64,000 bases of DNA from assembly GCF_011386835.1 (NCBI RefSeq), contig NC_088797.1, positions 36,145,583-36,209,582 of the forward strand. The letters run 5' to 3'. This document shows positions 45,160 through 57,314 of the stretch, one piece after another. Position numbers and translations under genes: made by a program. The notes beneath the pieces are model-generated. The model was not told the DNA's origin, did not search any database, and was given only the letters and a program-made list of their open reading frames with translations. Numbering within the stretch: position 1 is the stretch's first letter; each line of letters begins with the position of its first letter. The DNA comes from Chrysemys picta bellii. Taxonomy: Eukaryota > Chordata > Testudines > Emydidae.

Positions 45160-45374
45160 GTTTCAGAGTAGCAGCCCTGTTAGTCTGTATCCGCAAAAAG
45201 AACAGGAGTACTTGTGGCACCTGAGAGACTAACAAATTTATTAGAGCATAAGCTTTCGTGGGCTACAGCCCACTTGCTGTATGCATCCGAAGAAGTGGGC
45301 TGTAGTCCACGAAAGCTTTTGCTCTAATAAATTTGTTAGTCTCTAAGGTGCCACAAGTACTTCTGTTCTTTTTT
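45160..45374 (-). mobile_element. Foldback (Penelope-like) element with both arms, 215 bp
   Basis: This is the best-preserved copy. The antisense arm starts GTTTCAGAGTAGCAGCCCTG and runs to GTATGCATC. The sense arm runs from CGAAGAAGTGGGCTGTAGTC to CTTCTGTTCTTTTTT. Perfect 13-bp duplications CATTGGACCACAG (45147-45159, 45375-45387) flank it. The target lies in MIR-like text. The sense arm carries CCGAAGA, A, GTGG...CCAC, GAAA, AGC-TTTT-GCT and C, a hammerhead-like order with one substitution in the first box. Confidence 0.9.
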
Positions 45375-45387
45375 CATTGGACCACAG

Positions 45388-46440
45388 AGTCAGTCTCACT
45401 TTTGTGTAGCCTGATGGTTTGGGCATCCACATGGAAGCTGGGAGACTGTTGTTCTGGTCTCTCCTGCTCTAATAGTTCTTTCATTATTTAGTCACAGTGG
45501 AGCTGTTTCAACGGGCAAGACGGAGGGAGCCCCACATCAGAATATGCCAGAGCTTGGGGGTTAGCACCCTTGCCTGAGCTCTGGGAGGCTCCTCTTCAAA
45601 TACTTTCTCCATCTCAGGTAGAGGGGAGATTGCAGCTGGATCCACCACATCCTCGGTGAGTGATCTAAGGGCTGGATTTAAAGTTTTCAGGTGGGTGTGT
45701 CATGATCAGGAAATGGAGTCAAAGGCTCCATCTTCTGTCTTCTGTGCTCTGTGGGAACTGGAGTTAAGCTGGAAGCAATTCAGCCAGGTAGACAGAACAA
45801 CAGTGCACAGGCTTTAATAAAGTTCCACTTGTTCAACTTAACTTGCATTCCGCTTCACTCTGCAAATGAAATAGTGAAATAATGAAATAGTGGTACCGCC
45901 ACCTCTTTCTCCAGCCCTTTTGGGGGGAGTGAGGCAGGTGCCTGATTCATTCCTGCAGGAAACTCTTAGGTGCCTGACTCCAGGAGTTGGTTCCCCAGTT
46001 GTGGATCACGGTGCAGAGATAGGCGCCTATCTCTGAGGAGGTTAGCACACCCTCCTCTCAACAGCATCTCCCATTGGCTAGCTGAGGCAGCTCCCTGCCT
46101 AAGGTGCTGGCTTTTGTGGATCCCCTTCTAAGCCACCTGTGTCTCCCCAGTGGTTGTACAGGGAGCCTAGGTGCCTCACTCAGCCTTTGTGGCTCTCAGT
46201 GTTGTTCCTGTGATTCTCTAAGTGCTGCAAGACTGAGCACTCCAATGCTTAAATCCCTGTGTGGATCTGGGCCTCTGGGCTTACCTCACAGGGGTGTTAA
46301 TACCTGTGAGGTGCTCTAGTGATAGGCACCCTAGAAAAACCTGCTCTTTCAGACCATAAAGGTTCTGCTGGTGTTAGCCACCATGGAGGTGATGGGCAGA
46401 ACAAAGACATAGAATGAGCCTGGTTTCTGGTGTAATAATC
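45388..46440. other. Old repeat fragments, no gene
   Basis: MIR-like words near 45408-45470 (CCTGATGGTTTGGGCATCC), and AGGTGCCTGA/TAGGCGCCTA words at 45940-46320 from the palindromic MITE of 16647. No gene is seen. Confidence 0.4.
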
Positions 46441-46600
46441 ATAGATTAGAATATCAGGGTTGGAAGGGACCTCAAGAGGTCATCTAGTCCAACCCCCTGA
46501 CAGATTTTTGCCCCAGATCCCTAAATGGCCCCCTCAAGGATGGAACTTACAACTCCGGGTTTAGCAAGCCAATGCTCAAACCACTGAGCTATCCCTCCCC
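46441..46600 (-). mobile_element. Turtle tRNA-derived Pol III SINE, reverse orientation
   Basis: Plus-strand text ATCAGGGTTGGAAGGGACCT, AGGTCATCTAGTCC, CCCCAGATCCCTAAATGGCC and CCACTGAGCTATCCCTCCCC is the reverse complement of the SINE at 40719, ending at its A box. Confidence 0.94.
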
Positions 46601-46988
46601 ACAATGATGTGAGCCAAACGTCCGATCAGACCACCAGGCACTTAGGCCATGCGCCTACTATCCGGATTGTACAAACTACAGGCCAGACAAATTCCTTCTA
46701 ATCGAGTTTTCAAGTGCTCAGCATCCCCACTTGGGATGAGCTTTTCAAAATGGTCTGTTCTCATTTAGGCACCTACCTAAGAGCCAGATTTTCAATGTGT
46801 TCTGTGCCCTGCAACTCCCACGTTGGCACTTACAGTCAGAACAGCTCAGCATGCAACATGCTGGGCTCTTCAAAATCTGCCCACTTAACTTGGTGTCTAA
46901 CTGGGAGCTGAGCTCTTTTGAACAATCTGTCCGTAACTGAATGGGAAATGTGTATACAACTATAAAAGTATAAGAGTTTCCATCTCTG
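46601..46988. other. Old palindromic repeat remnants
   Basis: TTTTCAAGTGCTCAGCA, TTTAGGCACCTACC and CTTCAAAATCTGCCCAC are degraded words of a palindromic MITE. No gene. Confidence 0.45.
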
Positions 46989-47245
46989 AATAATAAGAAC
47001 ATAAGAACAGCCCTACTGGTCAGACCAAAGGTCCATCTAGCCCAGTATCCTGTCTTCTGACAGTGGCCAGTGCCAGGTGCCCCAGAGGGAATGAACAGAA
47101 CAGGTAATCATCAAGTGATCCATCCCCTGTCGCCCATTCCCAGCTTCTGGCAAACAGAATAATGCCTGTCTCTGACAAGCCAATGGGAGAGGAAGGCATT
47201 TAACTGCCTTTTTGTGCAATATTCCCTGCCCCCAGGATGCTTTCT
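46989..47245 (-). mobile_element. CR1 LINE 3' end, reverse orientation
   Basis: ATAAGAACATAAGAACAGCC, CAGACCAAAGGTCCATCTAG, CCCAGTATCCTGTCTTCTGA and CAGTGCCAGGTGCCCCAGAG are the reverse complement of a CR1 subfamily tail, which is also seen in plus orientation at 57315. Confidence 0.88.
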
Positions 47246-48491
47246 GACCCTACTTGGTAATCACTTTATACCCTTGAGGCTTGAGTAATTATATGAAATG
47301 ATTGTGTAACTTAAAAAAAAAATTACTGTTGAGGTTGTGAGGAAACAATCAAGTCCCCTTCCCTCCCCTTCCCAAAATGATCTTTTCTTAGGTGAAAAGG
47401 ACAGAGCTTAGAAAAGAGCAGGGGAATTGTTGGCCTCAGGACTCAGATTGCTTTCTATCTACAAAGTAATATGCCTCAAGCACTTGAGGAGTGAGCGCAG
47501 CATTTATGTTATCGCCAATCCCTGGTTTACATACATCATTAAATGTCAAGTGCTGTCAACCAATTACAAAACTAGTTGCTTGGGCACACAAAAGAGAGGC
47601 AATGGTATAAGCCTAGCAGAAAGAGACCAGAACAAAATTAAATGCAGTCAAGTCCAAGAAAGCACAAGATGTAACTGGGGATTTTATCATAGCAATAGCA
47701 TCTTTGCTAATAGTGGGCCCAGTGCTGAAGTCCTTTGTTCAGCCCAAACTCTTATTTACTTCTTTGGGAGATTTGTCTGGACTAAGTCAAGTCTGAATAA
47801 ATAGTTCAGGATTGAGTGCAATGGAAAGATGACTGGAGCCAGTGCTAAGGACTCGATCCTGCTCCCTTTAAAATCCCATTGACCAATTAGTTCCTGAGCA
47901 GGGACAGATGTCTTGTTCTGAAGACCGCAGGCTCAGGCCCAATGCTGTAATTCAATAGCAGCAGGCACAGTAACTGATAAATCTATGTTTCAAAGTATAG
48001 TAATTCAAACTAATGATGTCACTGTTCTCATATGCTACAGTCACATGCTGCTGCTAATAACACAGAAGTATTCTCTGTATGTAAGTTACTGACGCTTGTT
48101 TTGATGTTGGTATTCAGGTGTTAACCTACACTATGCACACTTTAATTAACTTAAACTAAGAATAGTGCTTTCTAGGCAGAATTTGCTTATCTGGTTTGTA
48201 ATATTTTGGTGTATTTGTTGCTCTTAGAGAAGACAGATAGACCCCCTCATCCACCATCCCTCAGTGCTGGATCACAGCACCCTCTTTGTTCCAGTACTGA
48301 GCCAAGCTCATCAGGAAAATGATTTGTTTGTATTTAATTATGTATAAATGACCCACCCACTGGGAAGGGGGGAGAGTCATCTCACCCAACCACCAAAATA
48401 ATTTTACTTCTGATCTAAACAGAGCTTGGACCATGATTTCCAGAGATCAGAGACCTTTGCTTGAGTGTAATTCATTCTGTTATTGGTTTGT
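47246..48491. other. Unannotated sequence
   Basis: A 125-codon plus frame at 47427-47804 has no recognisable domain. No clear repeat is seen. Confidence 0.5.
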
Positions 48492-48600
48492 ATTATGGTA
48501 GCAGCTGGAGACCCCCGCCAAAACCATGGCACCTACGTGCTGGGTAATCTACAAAGACATAGAAGGCAACAGTCCTGCTCTGAAGAATGTAGGGCTTGTA
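48492..48600 (-). repeat. L2-like LINE 3' tail, reverse orientation, old
   Basis: TATGGTAGCAGCTGGAGACC, GCACCTACGTGCTGGGTAAT and CAGTCCTGCTCTGAAGAATG are degraded reverse-complement tail words. Confidence 0.6.
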
Positions 48601-49414
48601 TAAACAGGGAAATTTACTGATAACTCATAAAATAAACTGAATTAAGGCCACTTTAATTCTAAATGAGAGCATCCACACAGGAGTTTATTGCACTTTATCG
48701 AATTTTAAATTCACACCTTTAGTTAATTCAGATTAAATTTTCCTGGGTGTCCCTGTGTAGACAACCCCTTTGAGTCTAAAGAGGCAAAAGACAGGAGCAA
48801 AAACAGAGGCCTTGAAATGCCTTGCCTAGGGTCACCCAATAGGTTAGCAGCAGAGCTGAGAAAGAACTGTTCCATGGTACTCTTAAGCCTAGGATAATAG
48901 TTGCATGTTGGGTTACGTTAGGCTTTCCCTACAATAGGTTCTCCTCTCCCCTTCCCTCCCTCCGCCCCCTCCTACAGTTTTCTATAGTTGCCTGACGAGT
49001 GCTATCCCCAGTTGGAACTTTAGTGCAGTAAACAAGATACCAGCGGCTGCCAGAATTTTAACTATCGTGCCATCTAGATCTGCTCTAAAGCAGGTGATTA
49101 AAATGTATCTGGCACCTTTTGCACAGTAGCATGGCCACTGTCGCTACTACAGATAGAGCTGAACTGATGGTAGCCCTGTGTCCTGGGGGAAAAATTAATG
49201 TAGACAACCCTTCTCGAAGGTAGTAAGCCAAGTCTCAGGGTCTCAGTCTGCATCCAGTGGCCCATACCTAACAGGATATTGCCCCTCTCTAAGCCACTTT
49301 TCTGTTCTTGTCATTAAAGCATGCTGCAGGGATACAGATGAGCTGGTTCTGTTCCCTACACTGCCAATAATTTCCTGTAAGACCTTGGGGGGAGGGGGGA
49401 ACGTCACTTTAGTT
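48601..49414. other. Old repeat remnants, no gene
   Basis: MITE-like words at 48640-48775 (TTAAGGCCACTTTAATTC, CTGTGTAGACAACCC) and a reverse MIR-like segment at 48780-48900 (CCTAGGGTCACCCAATAGGT). No gene is seen. Confidence 0.4.
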
Positions 49415-49530
49415 TTCTGTGCATCAGTTTCCCCATCTATAAAATGGATAATAGTACATAGCTCCCTCAGCAAGGACTTTTTGTAAAGCACATGAAGTCT
49501 TCAAAATAGCACCATAAAGTAGTATTTGTT
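49415..49530 (+). repeat. MIR-like SINE 3' half
   Basis: GTGCATCAGTTTCCCCATCT, ATAAAATGGATAATAGTAC and TTGTAAAGCACATGAAG follow the MIR core order. Confidence 0.7.
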
Positions 49531-50889
49531 AATGAAGGACTGTCTTGTCTATGTCCTAGGAGAGCACTATGCTATTGAGCCAGACAAACCATGGAAAGCC
49601 TACTCTCAAAAATGGAGGATCCAGACCTGCAGTGCTTCCACTCACTTAGTGGGACTTTTGCCTGAGTAAGAATCAGGCTCAGCAATAGTTGATCCAATGG
49701 GGGAGAGAGAGAGAGAGAGTGCGCAAGATACAAGGGGCCCCAAAATAAAAATCTCAAGATCCAATGGACTTGAGTACGTGTAGAGTTCTCCAGAGGCCTA
49801 CATTGCATAAGTGCACGCTATAGTGTTTTGCTTTCATTCCAAAATGCATTGTACAGCAAATACAGCTAGGCTTTTATAAAGCCAAAAAAGAAGGAAACAT
49901 CCATCATTCCTGAAAAGGAAAACAAAACAAGCAGAAAAAAATTGCCCATTTGGGGACTGAGTGGGCAAGACAGATCATGTGATTCTGCACAGAATATACA
50001 ACTGCATTAGTCTCTTGTGTGGATCACTACATACTCCTTTAAGAAGCTGGTTTTGGAGGCCCAAAGGGACCATTCTTTAGATATTTGACTATTTCCTTGA
50101 GGTTAAATATGTCAACAAGTATGTTCTATTGGGACTCTGAGTCATGGGCTCTGTGCAACCCCTGAGCCCCCTGAAATTCTGCTCCCTCCCCATTAGGTAC
50201 CAACACCTCATTACAGTAAAAGCTGTGTTATCCGGTACTTTAAACTTCCCCACAGGGCTTGGGGATTAAAAGAATGTGCATTCCCAGACTCTCCCTAGTT
50301 CCAGACCCCTGCCCCACCCTCCAAGGGTATAGAGCCCCAGATCCCATAGAGAGGAGAGAGTGCTACAGATTCTCTGACCTCCCCTTTCACGTGGTCTGGA
50401 GTAGATCTGCATGGAGAAGAGGGATCTCCATGCATCACCCTCGAAAGCATGATCTAAGCAGCTGGAGGTTTTCCAAACAAAATTTCTAGGAGGCGAGAGA
50501 GAGAGATTTACTACAGTCTCTGACCTTGTACAAGAAGCAGCAAGACAAATTCATAACCTAAGATTCACCAGTTGCAAAACAGATATGATGTCTAGATCTA
50601 CCATCAAGTACCCATTGCTGTTTTGTCTCTGAGCTATAAATTCTTGGTAAAGATGTGTGTGTTGCCATATCTATTGCGTGTGATCCACATAGCTTACTCC
50701 CAGGCTCTACTGGCATTATTTTTGTTGACTAACCACTGAGCAGCGCTGAACATTTGTCACATGTGGGTGGACCCAGAATGAAATATAGTCTCACATTTTT
50801 GCATCTGACTGCAGCTTTAGACCTTTGGGAGAAGTCACAAAGCAAAGAAAACAAAAAGTCTATTTGGACAGATATTCAGAAAGATCATC
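49531..50889. other. Unannotated sequence
   Basis: A (GA)n run lies at about 49703-49718. No gene or clear repeat. Confidence 0.5.
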
Positions 50890-50919
50890 TGACAGATGGA
50901 ATTCTGCATTTTGTTGCTG
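50890..50919 (+). repeat. Inverted repeat, copy 1
   Basis: A 30-bp word starting TGACAGATGGAATTCTGC recurs in reverse at 51799-51828 with one mismatch. Each copy contains the inner ATTCTGC and partner GCAGAAT words, so both may belong to one old repeat family. Confidence 0.8.
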
Positions 50920-51798
50920 CAGAATTACAAATGGGGGCGGGGGAAAAGAAACCTATAGATTATGTTCGAAGTTATGCTAGCAGCACCGCCTGCTTTGAAA
51001 TGCCAATCTTTATTCTAACATTTTAAATGGGAGAAAAATGACAAGATCTAAAGATGAACCCTCTCCACACCCCCACCCAAACCAATCAATTTTAAAAGTC
51101 TATTCCAAGCACCCCGGCAGAAGGAGGCTCAGCTAGGAAGTGGGTGTTACCCAATTTCTGATAGCTCAGTGCGTGCTAAGATTTGCTGTGACCTAAATGG
51201 TTGAACTCTTAACAGCAGAGAGTTAAAGAAACAGCTTACAAGAGAGGATTCCCACTGTGCTGAATGAGTACAATATGAGAATTATGTACTTGGACATTTT
51301 AGAGGAAAACAGCACCGCCCTTCCTTTGTCAGCAAGCCGCTTTTTCCACAGGTACTGGGCCAAATTTGGCAGTTACACCCATGCAATCCATTGAAAGGAA
51401 ATGAAGTTGCATAGATGAACAGGGCAGAGGTTAGTCTATTGTATGGCTAATGAGTGCACCCTACAGCAATTTTGCAGCTCCTGTTAATTTAATGTATTGC
51501 CAAAGGAAAACCAATTATAAACAACAACAATTTATAGTGATCTATGTTCCTTGACCTTCTGATAGCCTGGCAAAAATATCAAACCAAGAACAAGAGGCTC
51601 TAGTGTACAAATTGCAGGGAAATAATATTGATATTAGACTAATTGGAGACTGCTTTTTGTTTTGGAGGTTTTTTTCAAAATCAGTAAATCTGCAATACAA
51701 TGCTGGTGAACTTTGGCATGGTGAGGATACTCGGGCAGCCAATGTGCCCTTTTTTTTTTTTTGTGGGTGGGAGAGGGAATATCTCAGCGATGATTCGA
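50920..51798. other. Unannotated sequence between the inverted copies
   Basis: No gene recognised. A T run of about 13 lies at 51750-51762. Confidence 0.5.
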
Positions 51799-51828
51799 CA
51801 GCAAGAAAATGCAGAATTCCATCTGTCA
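51799..51828 (-). repeat. Inverted repeat, copy 2
   Basis: Reverse complement of 50890-50919 with 29 of 30 matches. Confidence 0.8.
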
Positions 51829-52588
51829 AATTACCTTTTTGATGTTAGGAAAAGTTAATTATCCGGTGAACTTTCAGCCAGCCGATCCTGCTGAGGTAAT
51901 GGTTCTAACATGGTCTGCAATCTGCCTTTCACTTCCCCAGTCTCATCCGCTTATATTACGTGACCCTCTTGCAAATCGGCTGCCTAACATTTAGCATCTG
52001 TGAAGCAAGTTTCAAGGAAGTAGTTTGCCCGCATGGGGGAACATGTCAAATGCACCTTAGCTAGAATGGACCTGTCATTATGGAACAGCAGTTTAAATCT
52101 GACATTGGGACAAGCATTCAGCCTGCAGACATATCATTTTCCCAGCCATCCACTATTGAAATTTCCTCTTGCCTCCTTATCATCACAATTTCTCTCACAG
52201 AAACTCCTGTATTTGTGAATTATGGCCGTGAGTGAGGAGAGGGATGAAGACAATCTAAGCTCTATTTTTTTTAAATGTTCCAGTTTTGACCTTGCAAGTT
52301 TGCAGAGAACATACAAAGCTCTCTCTCTTTTGGAAGTGAGTTGAGTAACGCAGCCTGTTAAATTCCACTTGAGGTTTGGTGCAGCAAATTATATGCAGGT
52401 TGTAATAAAAATACATACATACATACCCACCCAAGATAAAAGTGACATTGATATGCTTCACTGCACTGAGTTATGCTCTGAGTAATAGTTGCATTAAGAT
52501 TCTCAAATATGCTTTTAATTTAAAATGAACAAAAATGTCTGAAATGTCAGCTGTATCATTAAAAAAAATACCAAGGAGTCCCAGCTCA
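51829..52588. other. Unannotated sequence
   Basis: No gene or clear repeat recognised. Confidence 0.5.
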
Positions 52589-52704
52589 GGCCCTGATCCT
52601 GCAAGTTGCTCTGTACAAGTGTGCTTCTGCACCCACTGAAATCAGTGGGGCTTTCTGTGGGCCCAGGAGTCAGCCAACACAGAGCAGCTTGCAGGATCTA
52701 GGCC
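52589..52704. mobile_element. Palindromic MITE, 116 bp
   Basis: GGCCCTGATCCTGCAAGTTG, CTCTG at the left and CAGAGCAGCTTGCAGGATCT, AGGCC at the right are inverted copies. Confidence 0.8.
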
Positions 52705-52758
52705 TAAGTAATAGGTACATTGGCATCAGTAAATAGTAAGTGGTGTAGTAAACTGCAT

Positions 52759-52894
52759 TGGGGTGCTGGAACAATTTTTATAGTGACAGTGCTGAGAGCC
52801 ATTGAACCAAACTGTAAACCCTGTGTATAATGGAAACCACTTCAACCCAGGGGGTGCTACAACACCCCCTGCGCCCCTAGTTCCAGCACCTATG
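52759..52894. mobile_element. hAT-like MITE, 136 bp
   Basis: GGGGTGCTGGAACAATT and GTTCCAGCACCTATG are inverted ends. Perfect 8-bp direct repeats AACTGCAT lie at 52751-52758 and 52895-52902. The exact terminal base is uncertain because the left end has changed. Confidence 0.75.
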
Positions 52895-52902
52895 AACTGC
52901 AT

Positions 52903-53523
52903 GGAACCTAGAGGGAGCAGCACAGGTTGCTGGAGGCAACAGGAAGCCTGTCTGTGTGCACATGGGTTGAATGCTAGCCGCAGTTGTGTCACCTCTGTAA
53001 ATAGTTCTCGGTAAAGAGCCAGTTTAGTTGTATGCATATGGAGTCCTTTCATGTTACTATCCAGAATGTAGTACATGAAACAGGGGGGAAGTGGTCAGGT
53101 TAGTGAGACACACAGCAAGGAAGAGTGTGATGAACAGACAAACAAAGCAGAACCTAGGACAGAGCAAACAAGCAGCATGGAGGGCCTCAGACCACTGGGA
53201 ATGCTGGATTTCCAAACCAAAAACCTTGCACAGGCATGGACAGAAGAACTGAGTCTGTACCTGTAGAAAGGGAGATAAAGATGAAAAAATGAAGGTAACA
53301 CTTTCTCATTGGGGGAAAGGATGAGAAGTGAGAGAGACACTGTTGTCAAGATCAACACACAAAACACTGGAGCATCTGATAGGTGTTTGATGAGCGCAGA
53401 CAGAATGAGACTATAGAAAGATATGTTGGGGTTTTTAAAAAACAAACAAACCCAAAACCACAAAACAGAAGAAGGAAAAGATGCTTACATTACAGAGCTG
53501 AGAATTCTGGCATCCACATGTAA
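52903..53523. other. Unannotated sequence
   Basis: The 122-codon minus frame at 53095-53463 is leucine/serine-rich and shows no family features. No clear repeat is seen. Confidence 0.45.
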
Positions 53524-53531
53524 CTCTGGAG

Positions 53532-53990
53532 CAGGGCCGGCTCTGGCTTTTTGGCCGCCCCAAGAAAAAACAACAAAAAAAAACGGGGTGGCCAGAACGG
53601 CAAAGCAAAAAAAAAAAACCTGCAGTGCGCCGGAGTGCGGGTGCAGGGGGACCGGCTGGGGGGGCGGGAGAGGGGGAGGGAGCAGGCGGGAGAGAGAGAC
53701 AGAAGGGGGCGGCCAGGGCTATAGCAGGGGCGCTGCCACGCGGCCCCTTCCGCTGCGCCTCCTGCCGCCTGCCGCGAAGGCTCAGCTCCGGTCGGCGGGG
53801 AGGGAAGGAAGAGGACTGCCCTGCAGGGCGCTCTGGTTCTCCGCGCCACCGCCCCCTACAGGGCGGCCGGAGCGGAACAACAACAACAACAAAAGCGGCC
53901 GGGCCGCCCTAGGATTGGGCAGAATGCTGCCTCGAACAATCTGCCGCCCCAAGAACCAGCTTGCGCAGGTGGTGCCTGGAGCCGGCCCTG
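53532..53990. mobile_element. hAT-type non-autonomous element, 459 bp
   Basis: Ends CAGGGCCGGCTCTGGCTTTT and CTGGAGCCGGCCCTG form inverted repeats, with perfect 8-bp duplications CTCTGGAG (53524-53531, 53991-53998). The GC-rich interior yields 95-193-codon frames on both strands that I do not accept as genes. It should not be mistaken for a CpG-island promoter. Confidence 0.94.
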
Positions 53991-53998
53991 CTCTGGAG

Positions 53999-54993
53999 AC
54001 ATAAAAGATTCACTATGTAGAGACGGGATCATTTGTGGGACATGCAATTCCAGCTCAAATGAGAGATTGAGAGAAACAGATCTAACCCTAGAGAAATGCC
54101 TCTAAATAGGCTGGGCAGCTGCCCTCCCCCCAAAATAGCTACTAGTGCAAAACAAGTACACAGGCTCTAGCTAAAGGAACCTGGGAGGCAGGCAGAAACA
54201 GCTCTGTTACAAATGCAGGCACCGTGGTCCAGTGGACATACTATGGTAGGATCACAGCTTTTGCTAAGAGGCCTGGTTGTCTAACAAAAGCAGTGGAAGT
54301 CCCTGCTTTTAGATCCCAAGACTCCAAATTCTATCCATGCAGACCAGGGTATTGGAACTGCTGCAGTTTTGTGATGCTCAGAATGAGCTTCCTTGGCAAG
54401 GGAGAACACTCATTAACCCAGTGTGAGTCTTTGTGCCTTTCTGGTGGCTGGGGTCTGCTACTGCTGCCAAGCTAATAGATTCAATCCTTCAACTCAGGCT
54501 GCAGAGACTCCTATTTAGATCCTGAGGTCCCAGTTCCAGGCCCCACAGGTGGCCCATTCAGGTGCATTGTTACAAAAGTCAGGACGTGAAGTTTTCCTTT
54601 AATATATACCATAGACTGCCATTGTCCCAAACTGTGGTGGAAAGGACTGGGTCAGACTTAAGGCTTGCAGAGAAACCTTAACAGATATCTCCTTACCTTA
54701 TGTGTGTAACTGAATCATTCTAATAATGTGCTGTAGAATAATGTATAGTTATTTATACACTGAATTATCTAAGGAAGACTTCTGTGAATGCCCTTAGATT
54801 TTTAAAATAGATAGTATTAATTTAAAAAAAAACATTGCAGAGCAAAGAAGGCATGGAGTTACCTTTAAAGATCACAGAAGTTACATAATGACTGATAAAT
54901 TACTTAGAGACATCACAGTGGTCCGTCCAGAGTTTAGGAAATCCACAGATGTCTGTCTGGGGCTTCTGGGCTCTGTAGCCGTAATATTGGAAC
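53999..54993. other. Unannotated sequence
   Basis: No gene recognised. A GTGGTCCAGTGGACATACT word near 54230 is MIR-like. Confidence 0.45.
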
Positions 54994-54996
54994 TAA

Positions 54997-55288
54997 GGGC
55001 AGGTCTTCACTACGGGGGGAAGGGGGGGGTTGATTGAAGATACGCAAATTCAGCTACGCAAATAGCGTACCTGAATTCGACGTATCGCAGCCGATTTACC
55101 CCGCTGTAGGGACGGCAGCAAAATCGACCTCTGCGGCTTCCCGTCGACGGCGCTTACTCCCACCTCCGCTGGTGGAGTAAGAGCGTCGATTCGGGGATCG
55201 ATTGTCGCGTCCCGTTGGGACGCGATAAATCAATCCCCGAGAGGTCGATTTCTACCCGCCGATTCAGGCGGGTAGTGCAGACCTAGCC
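54997..55288. mobile_element. Harbinger-like MITE, 292 bp
   Basis: Ends GGGCAGGTCTTCACTAC and GTAGTGCAGACCTAGCC form inverted repeats flanked by TAA (54994-54996, 55289-55291). The interior GATCGATTGTCGCGTCCCG and the hairpin ACCCGCCGATTCAGGCGGGT are shared with 24445. Confidence 0.9.
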
Positions 55289-55616
55289 TAAGACTCTCAA
55301 ACAGACACAGGCAGTGACTTTGGGTGTTGTCATCTCTGTGATAACTAGCATGGAGCTTTAAAAAGTCTACAGGCAGCACTTCTGGGTCTTTAAATTATGT
55401 AGCAGTAACCATGGAGATTACAAACATCAGATGGAGTTTATAATGGTAATAAAAAATAACTAAAGAATTAAAAAACCCTAAAGCTAAAAGTAGGCCTGTG
55501 CACTGGTTTACATTGAGTATAAATAAGTAAAACAAGCATGAAGGGCCGGAGTGTGTTCCACACTGTTTGGTCTTTGCATCACCATAGCAGCACAAAGGGG
55601 ATATAAAGCTTCTAAG
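55289..55616. other. Unannotated sequence
   Basis: No gene or clear repeat. Confidence 0.5.
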
Positions 55617-55735
55617 CAATTTGGGGCAGGGAGTGTCTTTTTGTTCTGTGTTTCTACAGTGCCTCACACAATGGGGTCCTGATCTATGACTAGTGTCCTA
55701 GGCCCCACCACAATACAAATAATATTAAAAAAAAA
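55617..55735 (+). repeat. L2-like LINE 3' tail
   Basis: TTTGGGGCAGGGAGTGTCTT, TTTGTTCTGTGTTTCTACAG and ATGGGGTCCTGATCTATGAC, ending AATACAAATAATATT. It is among the best-preserved copies in the window. Confidence 0.85.
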
Positions 55736-57314
55736 GATGCCCTAAATGGACAGCTGGATATTGCCCCAGGATGAGGGAAATCTCCCAGTGACATAAAGCT
55801 GGTTTAGCTGGCTCCATGCCACCCCTTTCAGCATCAGGGGCATGATAGCCCTACTGGGCTATTACAAGTCATCATAAATTAGAACAACCCCGATGCTGCT
55901 CTAATTTACACTAGGGCCAAACTATTTCCAGCAGCCCAGGGCACCATGGGAGTGCTGACCCTCAACCTTTTTCAAAAAATATTCTTTGGCAGAAAAAGCA
56001 GCAGCAGACTTTTCAGATAGCGGGCAGCTTTTAAAAGAAAAATAGACTGAGGTTTTGTTTGTTTGTTTTTAAATCAGGCTTTGAATAGAAACTGTCCTGC
56101 TGAGGATTCTTAATCTCTTTCCATTTGGCTTGCTTTCCAATACCTTTCAAATACATTCTGATCCAGAGCAGCATGTAACACCCTAGATGTCTTAAACAAA
56201 ATGGGGCCACTGCTGTGGGGAGATAGGTGATGGATACCTAGTAATGCTGGAGGATTTACAGTCCTGATCCAGACAGGATGTGCTACCAGAGTCCTTTCCC
56301 AGCTGCTAAGGCATGGGGCTAGGAATAGCCAGAGTGAACATGGGCACCTGAAGGGTAAATCCTGCAGGGAAGCTGGAGTGCTGCTAGGTTGCATTGAGTG
56401 GGTTGGTACTGGGTGCTGCTTGGCAGCAACTACTTTGACAGCAACTACATCGTCTATGGAGATGAAATATCCCTGTTGGGTAGCCCCATATTTGCAGCTA
56501 GACAAGTCACTAGCAAGAAATCCATTCTCCTGAACTCCACCCAGGGTACTTGGAGATATCTGTCACTGCCAGAACAATACAGTTGGAGAGTTCAAACCAG
56601 GTGATTCTGTTTTTAGCTATTACACAGTACAGACAGTGTGAACAGCTTCCTTCATTTCCCCTCCTCCCCCAGCCTGGCTGAGACTACAGTATTGGATCTG
56701 AATCTGCTTAATTGGCATCCCTGTTAAAATGTATTCTCCTTTGCTGACATTCACAAACCCTGAGTGTATAAGGAAGTAACAAGATTATGGCTGTTATGCT
56801 TCCTTGGCTCGTTCCTACTCAAAGGCCAACTGTGCCGACATACTATTGCTTTGGCTGCAGTTCTCACTTTTCTAGCAAAGGGAGCGGATGACTCTTGCAA
56901 AATAGACTTTGAGCCACACCCCCTTACCAGCTGTCAGCAATTTTTCTTCTGAAAGCTGGCTGGATATTCTCCCTAAGATCCAGAACACGGATGTGAACTG
57001 TTTGGGGTTATTCTTATTTCTTCTTAATAATGCCACAGAGAAGGGAAATGTGTCCCTTTGTTTTATAGCCGTCATTTAAAAAAAACCAAACAAACAAACC
57101 TACTGTGAAGAGCTAAACTGCAGCAATGTGGTCCTTTTCCCTCAGCACTTCACAGTTCCTGGGAAAGTGTTCATGCAAAGCAGGAGTTTTCAGACTGTGG
57201 ATCACCAATTGTCCATGTAGCCTTCTCTGTGAAACAATGCACTGTGGGGGAGGGAATCGGGAATTTGGGAAAGGAGATGGGCCACAAAGGGATCTTTCTT
57301 TTGAGATATTTCTT
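55736..57314. other. Unannotated sequence
   Basis: The 131-codon minus frame at 56110-56505 shows no domain that I recognise. No clear repeat is seen. Confidence 0.45.

Noticed and set aside
47427..47804. 125-codon plus-strand frame as a gene
   Set aside because: No recognisable domain, no splice or promoter context, and length within chance for this window.
53423..54047. 193-codon plus-strand frame and partners in the GC-rich block
   Set aside because: The block is a hAT with a perfect 8-bp duplication. The frame runs through both element ends.
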